64,000 nucleotides of DNA from Erysipelotrichaceae bacterium (GTDB lineage: Bacteria; Bacillota_I; Bacilli_A; Erysipelotrichales; Erysipelotrichaceae), in assembly GCA_012523895.1 (NCBI GenBank), contig JAAYSZ010000010.1:21130-85129 (forward strand), read 5' to 3'. Position 1 is the stretch's first letter; each line of letters begins with the position of its first letter. Positions 9,507 to 18,431 of this stretch are shown piece by piece. The position numbers and the translations under genes were made by a program. The notes beneath the pieces are model-generated. The model did no database searches. It had not been told where the DNA came from and saw only the letters and a program-made list of their open reading frames with translations.

Positions 9507-9776
9507 CTATATCTTATGCATCGCATTAAAAATGTCTTCATGCATCACATTTATTGATAAACCTTCTTTTTCACCCATAACTTTCATATAATCCACAAAC
9601 TCTTTAAATTCATCACCATTTTTATCTAGTTCAGTAATCATAATCATAGTAAATAATTCTTGTAAAACAGTCTGTGAAATATCAACTATATTCACATTTC
9701 TTTTTGCACACTCAGTTGAAACAAGTGCCATAATTCCTGGTCTATCTTTTCCTACTACTGAAATAATCGCTCTCAT
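9507..9776 (-). CDS. UPF0237 ACT-domain protein
   Basis: At 89 residues this is a single ACT domain: [33 protein letters not shown] (2-34) is the conserved ligand-binding strand and helix, and the end IFNAMHKI is family-typical. It belongs to UPF0237, relatives of the regulatory part of GcvR. It is linked to the UPF0210 gene downstream and starts 2 nt after the lipoprotein gene, inside a five-gene operon. The ligand is unknown. Confidence 0.9.
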   Translation of the reverse strand: MRAIISVVGKDRPGIMALVSTECAKRNVNIVDISQTVLQELFTMIMITELDKNGDEFKEFVDYMKVMGEKEGLSINVMHEDIFNAMHKI

Positions 9777-9777
9777 T

Positions 9778-10836
9778 TTATTCTCCCACTTTCAACAATG
9801 ATTCTATTGTTTCATCAATTTGTATTAATTCTACTTCTAAGTAACCTTTTGTAATTTTAATGTTTTCTAAATCATCTTCACTACATATTCCAAAACTAGA
9901 ATCCTTTTTAAAATCAAATGTACATTTACCATATGTACCAAGTTCATTTACCCAATTATAAGTATAAGATTCACTACCTATCTTATAAGTAAAATTATTT
10001 AAATCAAAATCAAATATATATGTTTCATTTTCATTAAATATTAATTCATATTTATTACCTTTTTGAATATAACTTAACTCATTAACTAATTTTTCTTTTA
10101 ATGGTAATTCTTCTTTTATTTCACCACTAATTAATTTATATTCATCCACATTAGGTAATTTTAAACTTTCATTTCCATAACTAGTAAACGTAGTAACTGT
10201 TTTACTATAAACATTTATAGATGTTTTACCCTTATATGAATATTCAATAATAGTCTCTTCTTCAACAACCTTATCATTAACCTTTAATTTAAAAACATAT
10301 GGCTTATATTTAATATCATCTATTGCTAGTCCAAACTCCATTGCATAAATACTATATAATTCTTCTTGTTTTTCCTGTGAATAAATTATATCTAAAATAT
10401 AATAATCACCACTTTTTTTCATAGTTACTTTTTCAACTCCATCTTTAATTATTGAAGAGTTGATACTTATAAGCTTATTAATTTCACTTCCTTCAACAAT
10501 GTATTTACCATATTCATTATCAATATAATAAAGTCCATCTTTATAATAATGTTCTTCTACTACATCATCACCCAAAGAAGAAGTTGTTTTTATATTAGAA
10601 TAAGCAATATTTCCATCTGTCTTATAAACTTCATTAACCTCAGAATCAATTTCTTCTTTAACACCATCAACTTCAACAACATATTTATTACTTGTAACAC
10701 TAGTAGTACTATAGTTATTGATTCCATCCATATTATCTAAAACTTCGTTAAATTTTGCAGTACCATCATTACTACATCCAAATAACAACAATAATATAAG
10801 TAATATTAATATTTTTTTAATTTTCGCCTGTATCAT
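9778..10836 (-). CDS. Predicted lipoprotein of unknown function
   Basis: The 352 residues begin with a lipoprotein signal peptide: basic QAKIKK, hydrophobic ILILLILLLL and lipobox LFGCS with the lipidated cysteine at about residue 21. The mature part is hydrophilic and beta-rich, with many short repeated YxxDG-type strands, suggesting an extracytoplasmic beta domain. No family was recognised. The first ATG lies inside the last codons of the upstream GH43-like gene (20-nt overlap) without a good ribosome binding site, so translation is probably coupled. Confidence 0.7.
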   Translation of the reverse strand: MIQAKIKKILILLILLLLFGCSNDGTAKFNEVLDNMDGINNYSTTSVTSNKYVVEVDGVKEEIDSEVNEVYKTDGNIAYSNIKTTSSLGDDVVEEHYYKDGLYYIDNEYGKYIVEGSEINKLISINSSIIKDGVEKVTMKKSGDYYILDIIYSQEKQEELYSIYAMEFGLAIDDIKYKPYVFKLKVNDKVVEEETIIEYSYKGKTSINVYSKTVTTFTSYGNESLKLPNVDEYKLISGEIKEELPLKEKLVNELSYIQKGNKYELIFNENETYIFDFDLNNFTYKIGSESYTYNWVNELGTYGKCTFDFKKDSSFGICSEDDLENIKITKGYLEVELIQIDETIESLLKVGE

Positions 10837-12040
10837 AATGTTCTTTTAACCTTTCATATTCTTTCCATGTTAATGGTATTGCACTACCATGTTTTATACT
10901 TTCTATTGAACTAATAATATCTTCATCTTTAACTTCAATAAATTCATTAGTATTAATAGCTAATGTTTTATAAGCCTTAAATTTATTTCTTGTATAATCA
11001 TCATAATAAACAATATATTCATAACCACTTTTTATAATAAATGGTCCTTCACTTTGGTGTCCACTAAAGAAATCCAAATTAAAATGTTCAAAGTTTCTAT
11101 AATCTGTATCACTATATCCAATAAATAGTTGAGAATACTTTTCCATTGGTTTTCTTTCATCTTTTAAAACAATAGAATACTCAGCCCCTACTTTTAAAAT
11201 AGTACCATCAATTACAGGAAATCCTACATCAACTAATACACTAGGATAACTAATATCATTTAAATCATTACTATAGCTATAAAACATATTTTGATCATTT
11301 GGACTACTCCAAACAATAACATATTTATTAAATCTTCTATCATAAAATCCTTCAGGAGCCCATGCTTGAGTTTCACTCATAGAACCATCTTTACTTGTAT
11401 TCAATTTAATTAATCTTTCATTTTCAAAATCTTTAAAATTAAATGTATCAAATGCAAATATATCAGGATTATCAAATCCTTCAGTAGCAACTAAAGTAAA
11501 CTCTCCATTTTTCTTTCTAATAAAACTAGGATCTCTTAACCTTCTTGTTCCAATACTTGCACTTAAAACAGGTTTTTGAAAATTAATGTCATACCATAAA
11601 AATCCATCATAACTCCAAGCATAGAATAACTTTTCATTTTTAAGACCATCACCTACAAAATAAGTAATTAAATAACCAACATAAGGATCAATTAATTCTA
11701 TATCATCAAATACATAACTAGTATCATTTAAATAAGCTCTTAAAGATATATTTTCATATTCATTAGAAACTTCATTCTTATATATAATATTATTTTCTAT
11801 TTTTGCATTACCACTTTCAACAACCCAAGTAATATCCTTACCATTATAATGAGGAAGAAGACTAGTTCCATCATTAATAAAACTATCTAGATATCTATCT
11901 ATAAATTCTTCATATTCATCAGCATATATCTTTTCATTTACTTCAATATCACTAGGATAAACCATAGGTCCTTCTATATATTTATCTTTACATCCCATAA
12001 TTAATATTAAAACAAATAAAATAAGTACTAATTTCTTCAT
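10817..12040 (-). CDS. GH43-like glycoside hydrolase lipoprotein
   Basis: From the ATG at 12040 the protein has 407 residues and starts with a lipoprotein signal (MKKLVLILFVLILIMGCK; lipid cysteine 17). The mature part looks like a five-bladed propeller of GH43: WSYDGFLWY, a RLRDPSFI motif with the second acidic residue, WAPEGFYD and SEGPFIIK, which resembles the catalytic-acid motif. Family members cleave arabinan or xylan side chains outside the cell. A longer frame to 12064 exists, but the internal ATG begins a cleaner signal peptide. No Shine-Dalgarno site is visible; TATAAT lies only a few bases upstream. Confidence 0.7.
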   Translation of the reverse strand: MKKLVLILFVLILIMGCKDKYIEGPMVYPSDIEVNEKIYADEYEEFIDRYLDSFINDGTSLLPHYNGKDITWVVESGNAKIENNIIYKNEVSNEYENISLRAYLNDTSYVFDDIELIDPYVGYLITYFVGDGLKNEKLFYAWSYDGFLWYDINFQKPVLSASIGTRRLRDPSFIRKKNGEFTLVATEGFDNPDIFAFDTFNFKDFENERLIKLNTSKDGSMSETQAWAPEGFYDRRFNKYVIVWSSPNDQNMFYSYSNDLNDISYPSVLVDVGFPVIDGTILKVGAEYSIVLKDERKPMEKYSQLFIGYSDTDYRNFEHFNLDFFSGHQSEGPFIIKSGYEYIVYYDDYTRNKFKAYKTLAINTNEFIEVKDEDIISSIESIKHGSAIPLTWKEYERLKEHYDTGEN

Positions 12041-12080
12041 ACATGTAATTATACATATAAACAAAATAAAATTAAAACAT

Positions 12081-12116
12081 AAAAAAAGTATAAGCTAACA
12101 TTTTCAGCTTATACTT
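12081..12116 (-). terminator. Terminator of the mannonate PTS operon
   Basis: Eleven-bp arms AAGTATAAGCT (12086-12096) and AGCTTATACTT (12106-12116) with a 9-nt loop are followed by seven T on the minus strand, just beyond the uxuA stop. Confidence 0.9.
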
Positions 12117-12122
12117 ATTTTT

Positions 12123-13196
12123 TTATTCTTTTTCTTTTTTACATTTTGTAATAGCTTCATGTAAACCTTGTAGGTATGTAAATCCTAAAGCTCTATCATA
12201 TAAACCATATCCAGGCATTGCTACTTCATCCCAAATAGCTCTACCATGGTCTGGACGAATAACCCCATCAAATCCAATATCAACTAAAGCTTTCATTAAT
12301 TCATACATATCTAATGATCCATCAAGACTTAAATGTGCACATTCTCTAAATTTATCTTTACCTAAGAATTCAACATTTCTTAAGTGAACAAAATGAATTC
12401 TATCACCTAATTCACGAATCATTTGTGCAACATCACAATCAGGATTAGCTCCTACAGAACCAGTACATAATGTAATTCCATTATAAGGAGAATCTACAAT
12501 TTCCATAATTCTCTTATAATCTTCTAGATTCTTTGTAATTCTTGGTAATCCAAAAATTTCCCAAGGTGGATCATCTGGGTGAATACCTAATTTAACATCA
12601 ACTTCTTCACAAACAGGAATAACTCTTTTTAAGAAATAAGCTAAGTTATTAAATAAATCTTCTCTAGTCATTCCTTCATACATTTTCATTAAATTATTAA
12701 ATTCTTTAAATCTTTCTTCTTCCCAACCAGATAAATTAAACCCACCAGATTGGCTCTTAATTAATTGAAACATTTCACTAGCTTGCATATTATCAACAAC
12801 TGATTGATCAAAAACTAATGAATAAGTTCCATCTGGATTTTCATATTTTAAATGAGTTTTTGCCCATCCAAAAATAGGTTTAAAACTATAAACTACAAGC
12901 TTAATTCCACATGCGCCTATATTACGAATAGTTTGAATATAGTTATCAATATAATGATTACGTTCTTCTGTACCTGCTTTAATAGCATCACAAACTGCAA
13001 CACTTTCGATTGCAAGAAGTTCTAATCTTTCTTTTTCAATTGATTCTTTAAAAGCTTGAATTTCTTCAATAGGCCAAACTTCTCCTGGAAGTTTACCTAA
13101 TAATGTTCCAACAACACCATCGCATCCTGGAACATGGCGAAAATGATGTAAAGGAATGGTATCTTTTGCACCATACCATCTAAAGCCCCATTTCAT
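12123..13196 (-). CDS. uxuA: Mannonate dehydratase
   Basis: UxuA dehydrates D-mannonate to 2-keto-3-deoxygluconate in hexuronate breakdown. The 357 residues start MKWGFRWYGAKDTIPLHHFRHVPG, a hallmark of the xylose-isomerase-like UxuA family, and keep the metal-site motifs LGIHPDDPPW (about 205), CTGSVGANPDCD (about 245), FVHLRNVE and RPDHGRAIW. It is the last gene of a PTS operon. No UxuB, KDG kinase or KDPG aldolase is nearby; the operon's GldA-like dehydrogenase may play the UxuB role. Confidence 0.95.
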   Translation of the reverse strand: MKWGFRWYGAKDTIPLHHFRHVPGCDGVVGTLLGKLPGEVWPIEEIQAFKESIEKERLELLAIESVAVCDAIKAGTEERNHYIDNYIQTIRNIGACGIKLVVYSFKPIFGWAKTHLKYENPDGTYSLVFDQSVVDNMQASEMFQLIKSQSGGFNLSGWEEERFKEFNNLMKMYEGMTREDLFNNLAYFLKRVIPVCEEVDVKLGIHPDDPPWEIFGLPRITKNLEDYKRIMEIVDSPYNGITLCTGSVGANPDCDVAQMIRELGDRIHFVHLRNVEFLGKDKFRECAHLSLDGSLDMYELMKALVDIGFDGVIRPDHGRAIWDEVAMPGYGLYDRALGFTYLQGLHEAITKCKKEKE

Positions 13197-13209
13197 AATT
13201 TATTTCCTC

Positions 13210-13650
13210 CTAGAAATCATCGTCATCATCGTCGCCAGCATCAGAGATATGCCATGTATCTACACAAGTTCTACCTTGCTCTTTAATTGCTTCAACAGCT
13301 TCTGCTATTGGAGTATTTAATAGTTGAGCATTAATTGTTTCTAGTAAAACTGGTAAACTAACACCACCAACGATATAAACATTTTCTTGAAGTTCAGGTT
13401 CTAATTGACTAATTGCTAATACTGATTGGTTATATGGACTAGCACTTACAAGGTCAACAAGAACAACAACTCCTTGTCCTTTATTTACATCTAAAATTGC
13501 TTGTTTAATGTTTGCACCTAATTCTTCAATTGGATCACCTGCATGTAAGCTTACAGCAACCATATTTTCTGTATTTCCCATGATTACTTCAGCAGCATCT
13601 TTTAATCCAGAACTAAATTTTCCGTGTGTAGCTATAACGATTCCTAACAT
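13210..13650 (-). CDS. PTS mannose-family IIA component with acidic tail
   Basis: This cytoplasmic phosphocarrier takes phosphate from HPr and passes it to IIB. The IIA-man fold starts LGIVIATHGKFSSGLKDA with the phosphorylated His9, and VVVLVDLVSASP holds the helper motif. After the usual end at about residue 132 comes a run of aspartates closing in phenylalanine (DAGDDDDDDF), similar to the tail of the operon's IIC. It is one of two IIA genes in the window. A good ribosome binding site (GGAGGAAT) precedes the ATG at 13650. Confidence 0.92.
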   Translation of the reverse strand: MLGIVIATHGKFSSGLKDAAEVIMGNTENMVAVSLHAGDPIEELGANIKQAILDVNKGQGVVVLVDLVSASPYNQSVLAISQLEPELQENVYIVGGVSLPVLLETINAQLLNTPIAEAVEAIKEQGRTCVDTWHISDAGDDDDDDF

Positions 13651-13661
13651 TTTATTCCTCC

Positions 13662-14522
13662 TTACATAATTTCTTTTAATATTTCAATTGTTTTATTAAA
13701 TTGTGTATAATTAATCTCTTTTTCATTTAATTTCTCTTTATCTAAATAAAATTCTTCATTTCTTTCTCCACAAAATATGTAATTATGTTCATCTTTTGAT
13801 GGATAATACATTACGCCTTTTATTTTATTTTTAAATAAATTTCCTACAACATTTAATGATGCATCAGCGCCAATACAATCTAAGAATATAAATTTTGCAT
13901 TCTTTTTAGTCGCTCTTTTTATTACTTCAAATCCTTTTTCTCCATAACTTCCTTCATCATAAAATGCATAAGCTACCCTATTACTTTTATTTTCTTTAAT
14001 CAATTTTAACATTAATAATATTGATGATGTATTTCTAATTAAGTTATTAAAATTAAAATAACCTTTTGATAATCTAGCTAATACAAGAAAATAAATCAAA
14101 TAAAATATAACAACAAATAAATTTGTAAAAGATATTAATTCAATTTTTGATAAAAAGCTATTTATATACACAAATGTTACTAATATACCTAATAATATCC
14201 AAATAATCGAGGCAAAAAGGACCGCTTTCATTGTTTGTTTACCTTGTTTTTCTCGATTAAATAAAATATAATCACCAAAATGAGCTGGAGGCGTATCATA
14301 ATAAGCACATATTATATAATCAGCACTTTTAATATTCCCTACATAAATATTACGTGAATTATATTTTTTATTTGTCTTATATTCTATAACTTTAATATCA
14401 TCACGTATTAAAGATATATCATGCACAAAAGCATTTAAGAATTTCTTTTTTTGCTTATCAGTATATCTGAAACGAAACATAATAGAATATCTAAATAGCC
14501 AATCTTTAAATAAATCTTCCAT
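13662..14522 (-). CDS. Membrane protein resembling a degenerate M28 peptidase
   Basis: The ATG at 14522 (286 residues) is favoured over an upstream TTG because AGGGGG lies just before it. RNIYVGNIKSADYIICAYYDTPP (about 57-79) resembles the M28 aminopeptidase pattern N-I-...-G-AHYDT, but the metal histidine is tyrosine. Later AYAFYDEGSYGEKGFEVIKR resembles the M28 catalytic segment. Two membrane helices lie at about 98-121 and 132-155, between these halves. Function is unknown; it may be inactive. It sits inside the PTS operon between IIB and IIA, where no such gene is expected. Confidence 0.5.
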   Translation of the reverse strand: MEDLFKDWLFRYSIMFRFRYTDKQKKKFLNAFVHDISLIRDDIKVIEYKTNKKYNSRNIYVGNIKSADYIICAYYDTPPAHFGDYILFNREKQGKQTMKAVLFASIIWILLGILVTFVYINSFLSKIELISFTNLFVVIFYLIYFLVLARLSKGYFNFNNLIRNTSSILLMLKLIKENKSNRVAYAFYDEGSYGEKGFEVIKRATKKNAKFIFLDCIGADASLNVVGNLFKNKIKGVMYYPSKDEHNYIFCGERNEEFYLDKEKLNEKEINYTQFNKTIEILKEIM

Positions 14523-14541
14523 ACAACCCCCTAAAGCTAGA

Positions 14542-14565
14542 TAGGGAAGAAACAATTCTTCCCTA
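14542..14565 (-). other. Hairpin between PTS IIB and the membrane gene
   Basis: Ten-bp arms TAGGGAAGAA (14542-14551) and TTCTTCCCTA (14556-14565) with a 4-nt loop. No T run follows on the minus strand, so it is more likely an mRNA stability or processing element than a terminator. Confidence 0.55.
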
Positions 14566-14587
14566 AAGCATAATTTAAATTTACTTC

Positions 14588-15088
14588 TTAAAATTTACTT
14601 ACAACTTCATTTAATTCAGTTCTTGGTGCAGATGGAGTTGCTTGGAAATAAATATCTTCCACCCCATACTTTTCTCTTAGTTCAACTAAACGATCCACAT
14701 CTTCTTTATTCATGTATACAGATTTTGTAACTAATAAATCTTTATCTGGATCTTTTTGTGAAACACCACCAATATTTAATTCTTTCATTGGGATTCCGTG
14801 AACAACTAAATCATAAATTCCTTTAACTGTTTTACTAAGTAGAATACAATTATAGTCTTTAAATTCAAATTCATCCCAATAATGTTTTGCTTTATCTGCA
14901 GTAATAATAATTGTTTTTTGACCAGTACGAGCACCTGCACTTCTATACAGATCCCTCATAAATTTGTCGTTTGCAACAACATCATCAACTACAAATATTG
15001 AGTTTACTCCAGCCTTTTGAGACAAAGTAATCATAACTTGTCCGTGAATTAGACGTTCATCAACTCTTGCTAATACAACAGCACCCAT
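14588..15088 (-). CDS. PTS mannose-family IIB component
   Basis: IIB receives phosphate from IIA and passes it to the sugar at IIC/IID. The 166 residues open with VLARVDERLIHGQV, placing the phosphorylated His15 in the invariant RLxHGQ motif. ELNIGGVSQKD at about 99-109 is the usual central loop. Length is normal. The ATG at 15088 has AAGGAGAG upstream. It is part of the mannonate PTS operon. Confidence 0.95.
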   Translation of the reverse strand: MGAVVLARVDERLIHGQVMITLSQKAGVNSIFVVDDVVANDKFMRDLYRSAGARTGQKTIIITADKAKHYWDEFEFKDYNCILLSKTVKGIYDLVVHGIPMKELNIGGVSQKDPDKDLLVTKSVYMNKEDVDRLVELREKYGVEDIYFQATPSAPRTELNEVVSKF

Positions 15089-15116
15089 TAAACAGCTCTC
15101 CTTTCTTTAATTATTA

Positions 15117-15974
15117 TTATAGGATACCAATTCCTGCTAATACAGTTAAAACTAGTGTTAGCCATAATAATGCTTTTGTAACGTTAAGACCTTTCTTATT
15201 GTAGAACATGTATACACCCATAACTACTGTTAATGGTAATATACCAGGAATAATCTTATCTAAAATTTCTTGCATAACAAATGGTTTTCCAGAAATTTCA
15301 AATGCCAATGAAGAAGACACCTTAACATATTGACCAGCTAGGATACCCATCATGAATAACCCTAGAACTGATAATGTATCAATTGCTGTTTGAACACCAG
15401 AACTACCCATTAAACTAGTAGCACTACGTCCCATTGCAAATGATTGACGTGCAAAGAATAATCCAACAGCTACTTGGTAAGTTGCAAAACAAATGAATGG
15501 GAATAAAGCACCCAATGGGTTACCTTGTTCTGCCCAAGGAACTGCGATTGCTATAAAGATATATTGTACTGTACCTGAGTCAATAGCATCACCAATACCT
15601 GCTAAAGCACCCATTAAACCAGCTTTTGTGTTGTACATTAAATCGTCAGTCATAGCGATTTCAACACCTTCATATTCTTCTCTAGCACGTTCTGCTTCCA
15701 TAGAAGACATTAAACCTGTGATAACTCCTCCACCCCAAGTTAATTGAGTGTTGAAGAATAGTAGTTGTCTTTGATAAGCCGCTTGTAATGCATCTTTATC
15801 TTTATATAGTTTCTTTAAAACTGGCATTAATGCATATAGTAATGAACATGCAAGATATCTATCAAATGAATGTGGAATTTCATTTGCAAAGTGCCATCTT
15901 AAGTACGCTTTAGTAACGTCTTGAACTGTTATTTCTTCAGGAGCAGCTACTGCTCTATTTACATTTTTACTCAT
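15117..15974 (-). CDS. PTS mannose-family IID component
   Basis: IID forms the membrane translocator together with IIC. The 285 residues have the family's N-terminal cytoplasmic signature (TKAYLRWHFANEIPHSFDRYLACSLLYALMPVLKKLY) and the conserved MGALAGIGDAIDSGTVQYI. Three or four hydrophobic segments at about 145-285 close the protein. It follows IIC by 24 nt and carries a strong ribosome binding site (GGAGAAT). The ligand is presumably an aldonate or uronate, given the operon's UxuA. Confidence 0.93.
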   Translation of the reverse strand: MSKNVNRAVAAPEEITVQDVTKAYLRWHFANEIPHSFDRYLACSLLYALMPVLKKLYKDKDALQAAYQRQLLFFNTQLTWGGGVITGLMSSMEAERAREEYEGVEIAMTDDLMYNTKAGLMGALAGIGDAIDSGTVQYIFIAIAVPWAEQGNPLGALFPFICFATYQVAVGLFFARQSFAMGRSATSLMGSSGVQTAIDTLSVLGLFMMGILAGQYVKVSSSLAFEISGKPFVMQEILDKIIPGILPLTVVMGVYMFYNKKGLNVTKALLWLTLVLTVLAGIGIL

Positions 15975-15998
15975 TTCTATATTCTCCTCTCCCTTTCA

Positions 15999-16829
15999 TT
16001 AAAACCCATCATCATAATCATCGTCACTAGCTGCGACTCCACTATCCGCAGAAGCATTTCCGCCTTTTGTAGCAGCCATAGTATAAACTACTGCTATAAT
16101 TGTACCGAAGATAGCATAAGTAACCATTCCGATACCTAACGGTTTAAATGAAACACTCATAAAATAAGCTAAGAAGAAGAATACTAAGTAATCTTTTCTA
16201 CCTATTACATAAACTGTAGTTGCAATACCGATTGCAGCTAATCCACCACCTAATACATCAAGAATGTGAATAACTGGTGTACCTTCTAATGCAGTAATAA
16301 ATTCAGCAATTCTTGGAGCACCAAAGTATAATGCAACAAATACTAATGGTACAAACAGTGCAAACGATGCAAGTGTAGGAAGTGTAATAATTGAATGTCT
16401 GATTCCTGCATCATTCATTTCTTCTACTGCTTTGTCAGTATATTTTCCAATAAATGTATTTAGGAAGAAACGGAATTGATATAAGTAGCTTCCTAACATT
16501 CCTACTGGAACAGCAACTGGAATTGCTAATTCTGGATCTAAATTACCAAGCAATGCTACTGGTACTGCAATAGCTGCAGCAATTGCTGGTTCTGAAGGCA
16601 TTGATCCACCTGGTGAGAAAACACCCATGTAGATTAATTGTAATGCCGCTGTAACAATCATAGCTTGAGATACATTCCCCATAACAACACCTACTACAAG
16701 TCCTGTCATTAATGGAGAGAATCTAAGCGTTAAAGTTGCACCCCCGCCAAGCCATCTTGACATAACGCACGCAACCCAGATTGCGATTAATAAACTTTGT
16801 GTAACACTTAATGTTCCTATAGTTTCCAT
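15999..16829 (-). CDS. PTS mannose-family IIC component with acidic tail
   Basis: The 276-residue integral membrane protein has about seven hydrophobic segments and IIC-man signatures: WVACVMSRWLGGGATLTLRFSPLMTGLVVGVVMG near the start, ALQLIYMGVFSPGGSMPSEPA and VPVALLGNLDPE. It forms the sugar channel with IID. The C-terminus is unusual: after the last helix it ends SDDDYDDGF, matching the aspartate-rich, Phe-ending tail of the IIA of the same operon. Its start is adjacent to the stop of the dehydrogenase gene. Confidence 0.93.
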   Translation of the reverse strand: METIGTLSVTQSLLIAIWVACVMSRWLGGGATLTLRFSPLMTGLVVGVVMGNVSQAMIVTAALQLIYMGVFSPGGSMPSEPAIAAAIAVPVALLGNLDPELAIPVAVPVGMLGSYLYQFRFFLNTFIGKYTDKAVEEMNDAGIRHSIITLPTLASFALFVPLVFVALYFGAPRIAEFITALEGTPVIHILDVLGGGLAAIGIATTVYVIGRKDYLVFFFLAYFMSVSFKPLGIGMVTYAIFGTIIAVVYTMAATKGGNASADSGVAASDDDYDDGF

Positions 16830-17941
16830 TATTTTTTCTCCTCATTTTTTTCTATATATTTTTCTAAGTCGTATATTGCTTTTTTCAAAGAATCTGGTGT
16901 AATTTCGATTGGAATTAAATGAACTTTGTCTTTAGAATTAATGAATTCTACAATTTTATCTATTACTTCTTCACTAGGATTTAAATTCATACAAGCTAAT
17001 GATTTTGGTAATTTTAATTCATTATAGAAAGACATCAACGAATCAATTGAAGACCATTTGTTTTCTAAAGCTAGTTGATAGAAAATTCCATATGCCACTT
17101 TTTCTCCATGAAGGAACTCATGGCTTTCCGGAATGTATTTTGCAATTGCATCATGCATTGCATGAGCTGCTGCGTTTCTAGCATACTTATCACCTAAACC
17201 ACCACATAATCCAGCAATAGCAATTACAATTTCTGATAAATTAACAAATTCTTCAGAAACCACTTGATTTTCCATATCTTTTATTGCTTTAGCTGAATCT
17301 CTTACAATTGCATCATTACAAAGTTTTGCGGTAAATCCTGCTAATTGTAAGAATGGAACATCTTTTAGATGATCTTGAGCTAAAATTGACTCTGATTCAT
17401 ACCATTTTGCAATAGTATCAGCCAAACCTGCCACAAAATATCTTACTGGAGAATCAATAACCAAGTATGGATCAGTTATAAAGAAAACTGCTTGACGCAT
17501 ATAATGCTCTGTTTTCCCTTCTGACTCTCCGCTTTCCTTATACATTACAGACAATGGTGTCCAAGGCGCACAGTTACTTGCTAAAGTAGGAACTACACCA
17601 TATTTAACATTAGTCACACTTCCTGCATATCCAACTAAATCGGTAAGTTTTCCTCCACCAACTCCAATAATGAAGTCAATGTCTTTTTCTTTAACAATGT
17701 CTGCTATTAAGTCAGTTCCATAATAACTGCACTCCCCTGTATACTGATGATAGTAAACATTTTGTTCTAGGTTTTCTAGAAATTTCATTTTAGGTTTTGC
17801 TTTTTCCCATGAAATTGTTCCGTGAACAACTAGAATGTTTTTAGCTTTATGCTCTTTTAATACTTCTGGAATAAAATCGATAGCACCTTCATGATAACGA
17901 TAGAATTGAGGACCAACTTTGACTTTTAAGTCTTTAAGCAT
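16829..17941 (-). CDS. Iron-containing alcohol dehydrogenase, GldA-like
   Basis: From the ATG at 17941 (370 residues; GGGGTGAT 8 nt upstream) this is a group III metal-dependent dehydrogenase. NAD-binding IGVGGGKLTDLVGYAG is at about 92-107; the metal ligands lie in GLADTIAKWYE (Asp), NAAAHAMHDAI (His) and HGEKVAYG (His). Closest in feel are glycerol dehydrogenase and the hydroxycarboxylate dehydrogenase HcxA/YbdH. As first gene of an operon ending in uxuA it may oxidise or reduce the imported acid sugar, possibly replacing UxuB. The substrate is inferred only. Confidence 0.8.
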   Translation of the reverse strand: MLKDLKVKVGPQFYRYHEGAIDFIPEVLKEHKAKNILVVHGTISWEKAKPKMKFLENLEQNVYYHQYTGECSYYGTDLIADIVKEKDIDFIIGVGGGKLTDLVGYAGSVTNVKYGVVPTLASNCAPWTPLSVMYKESGESEGKTEHYMRQAVFFITDPYLVIDSPVRYFVAGLADTIAKWYESESILAQDHLKDVPFLQLAGFTAKLCNDAIVRDSAKAIKDMENQVVSEEFVNLSEIVIAIAGLCGGLGDKYARNAAAHAMHDAIAKYIPESHEFLHGEKVAYGIFYQLALENKWSSIDSLMSFYNELKLPKSLACMNLNPSEEVIDKIVEFINSKDKVHLIPIEITPDSLKKAIYDLEKYIEKNEEKK

Positions 17942-18345
17942 ATTCATCACCCCTATTTTCTTATAAATCTTTGCATGTTGGTTTTAATATTTGATAAATA
18001 TCCTGTTGAATCAAACAATTCAGCCAATTTTTAATTGATTTTATCATTATCTAGACATAAGCAATTTATAGCTATTAATGACTGTTAACAAACAATTATT
18101 AACAACTGAAGTGTTTTAGTCCTTAACACGATAAGCTGATTCATCAAAATAATTAACATCATTGATTAATGTTATTTATATTAATACATCAGCTGTTCTT
18201 ACATGTTATAAGTTGTTGTATTAGAAGTAATAATTAAATCTCCTAATATTTTTTTAGAATAATAGTAGTTTTTTAGAAATTAAGATTAAATTTATTTTAT
18301 CTTAAATTCCTGCCCATACTTGTGTAAGCACTTCCAATAGTGTAC
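17942..18345 (-). promoter_or_regulatory. Long structured leader of the mannonate PTS operon
   Basis: The stretch without genes between the dehydrogenase start and the predicted transcript start (about 18345) is close to 400 nt. It holds a large imperfect hairpin with arms AGCTGAT (18134-18140) and ATCAGCT (18188-18194), with inner pairing around TAACAT and ATGTTA. There are repeated TTGTTAA words at about 18085-18110 and a cre-like site. No riboswitch class was recognised. It may hold regulator sites, a structured mRNA element, or further promoters. Confidence 0.5.
18323..18336. promoter_or_regulatory. cre-like CcpA site
   Basis: TGTAAGCACTTCCA fits the catabolite-responsive pattern TGNAANCGNNNNCA at all fixed positions but one (G to A). 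It lies just downstream of the predicted start of the PTS operon, a position typical for carbon-catabolite repression by roadblock. Confidence 0.45.
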
Positions 18346-18351
18346 ATTGAA

Positions 18352-18380
18352 ATTATAATAACAAAAAAACATTTTGTCAA
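18352..18380 (-). promoter_or_regulatory. Consensus sigma-A promoter of the mannonate PTS operon
   Basis: On the minus strand a perfect TTGACA (18375-18380) and perfect TATAAT (18352-18357) are separated by 17 nt. The start is predicted near 18345. Confidence 0.85.
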
Positions 18381-18431
18381 TGGTTAAAAAAAATAAAATT
18401 TTTTTCGATATGTTTTTTTAAAATAATTTAT

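Noticed and set aside
18290..18345. 16-codon frame beginning near the PTS leader start (minus strand)
   Set aside because: No ribosome binding site and no conserved features; noted only as part of the leader.
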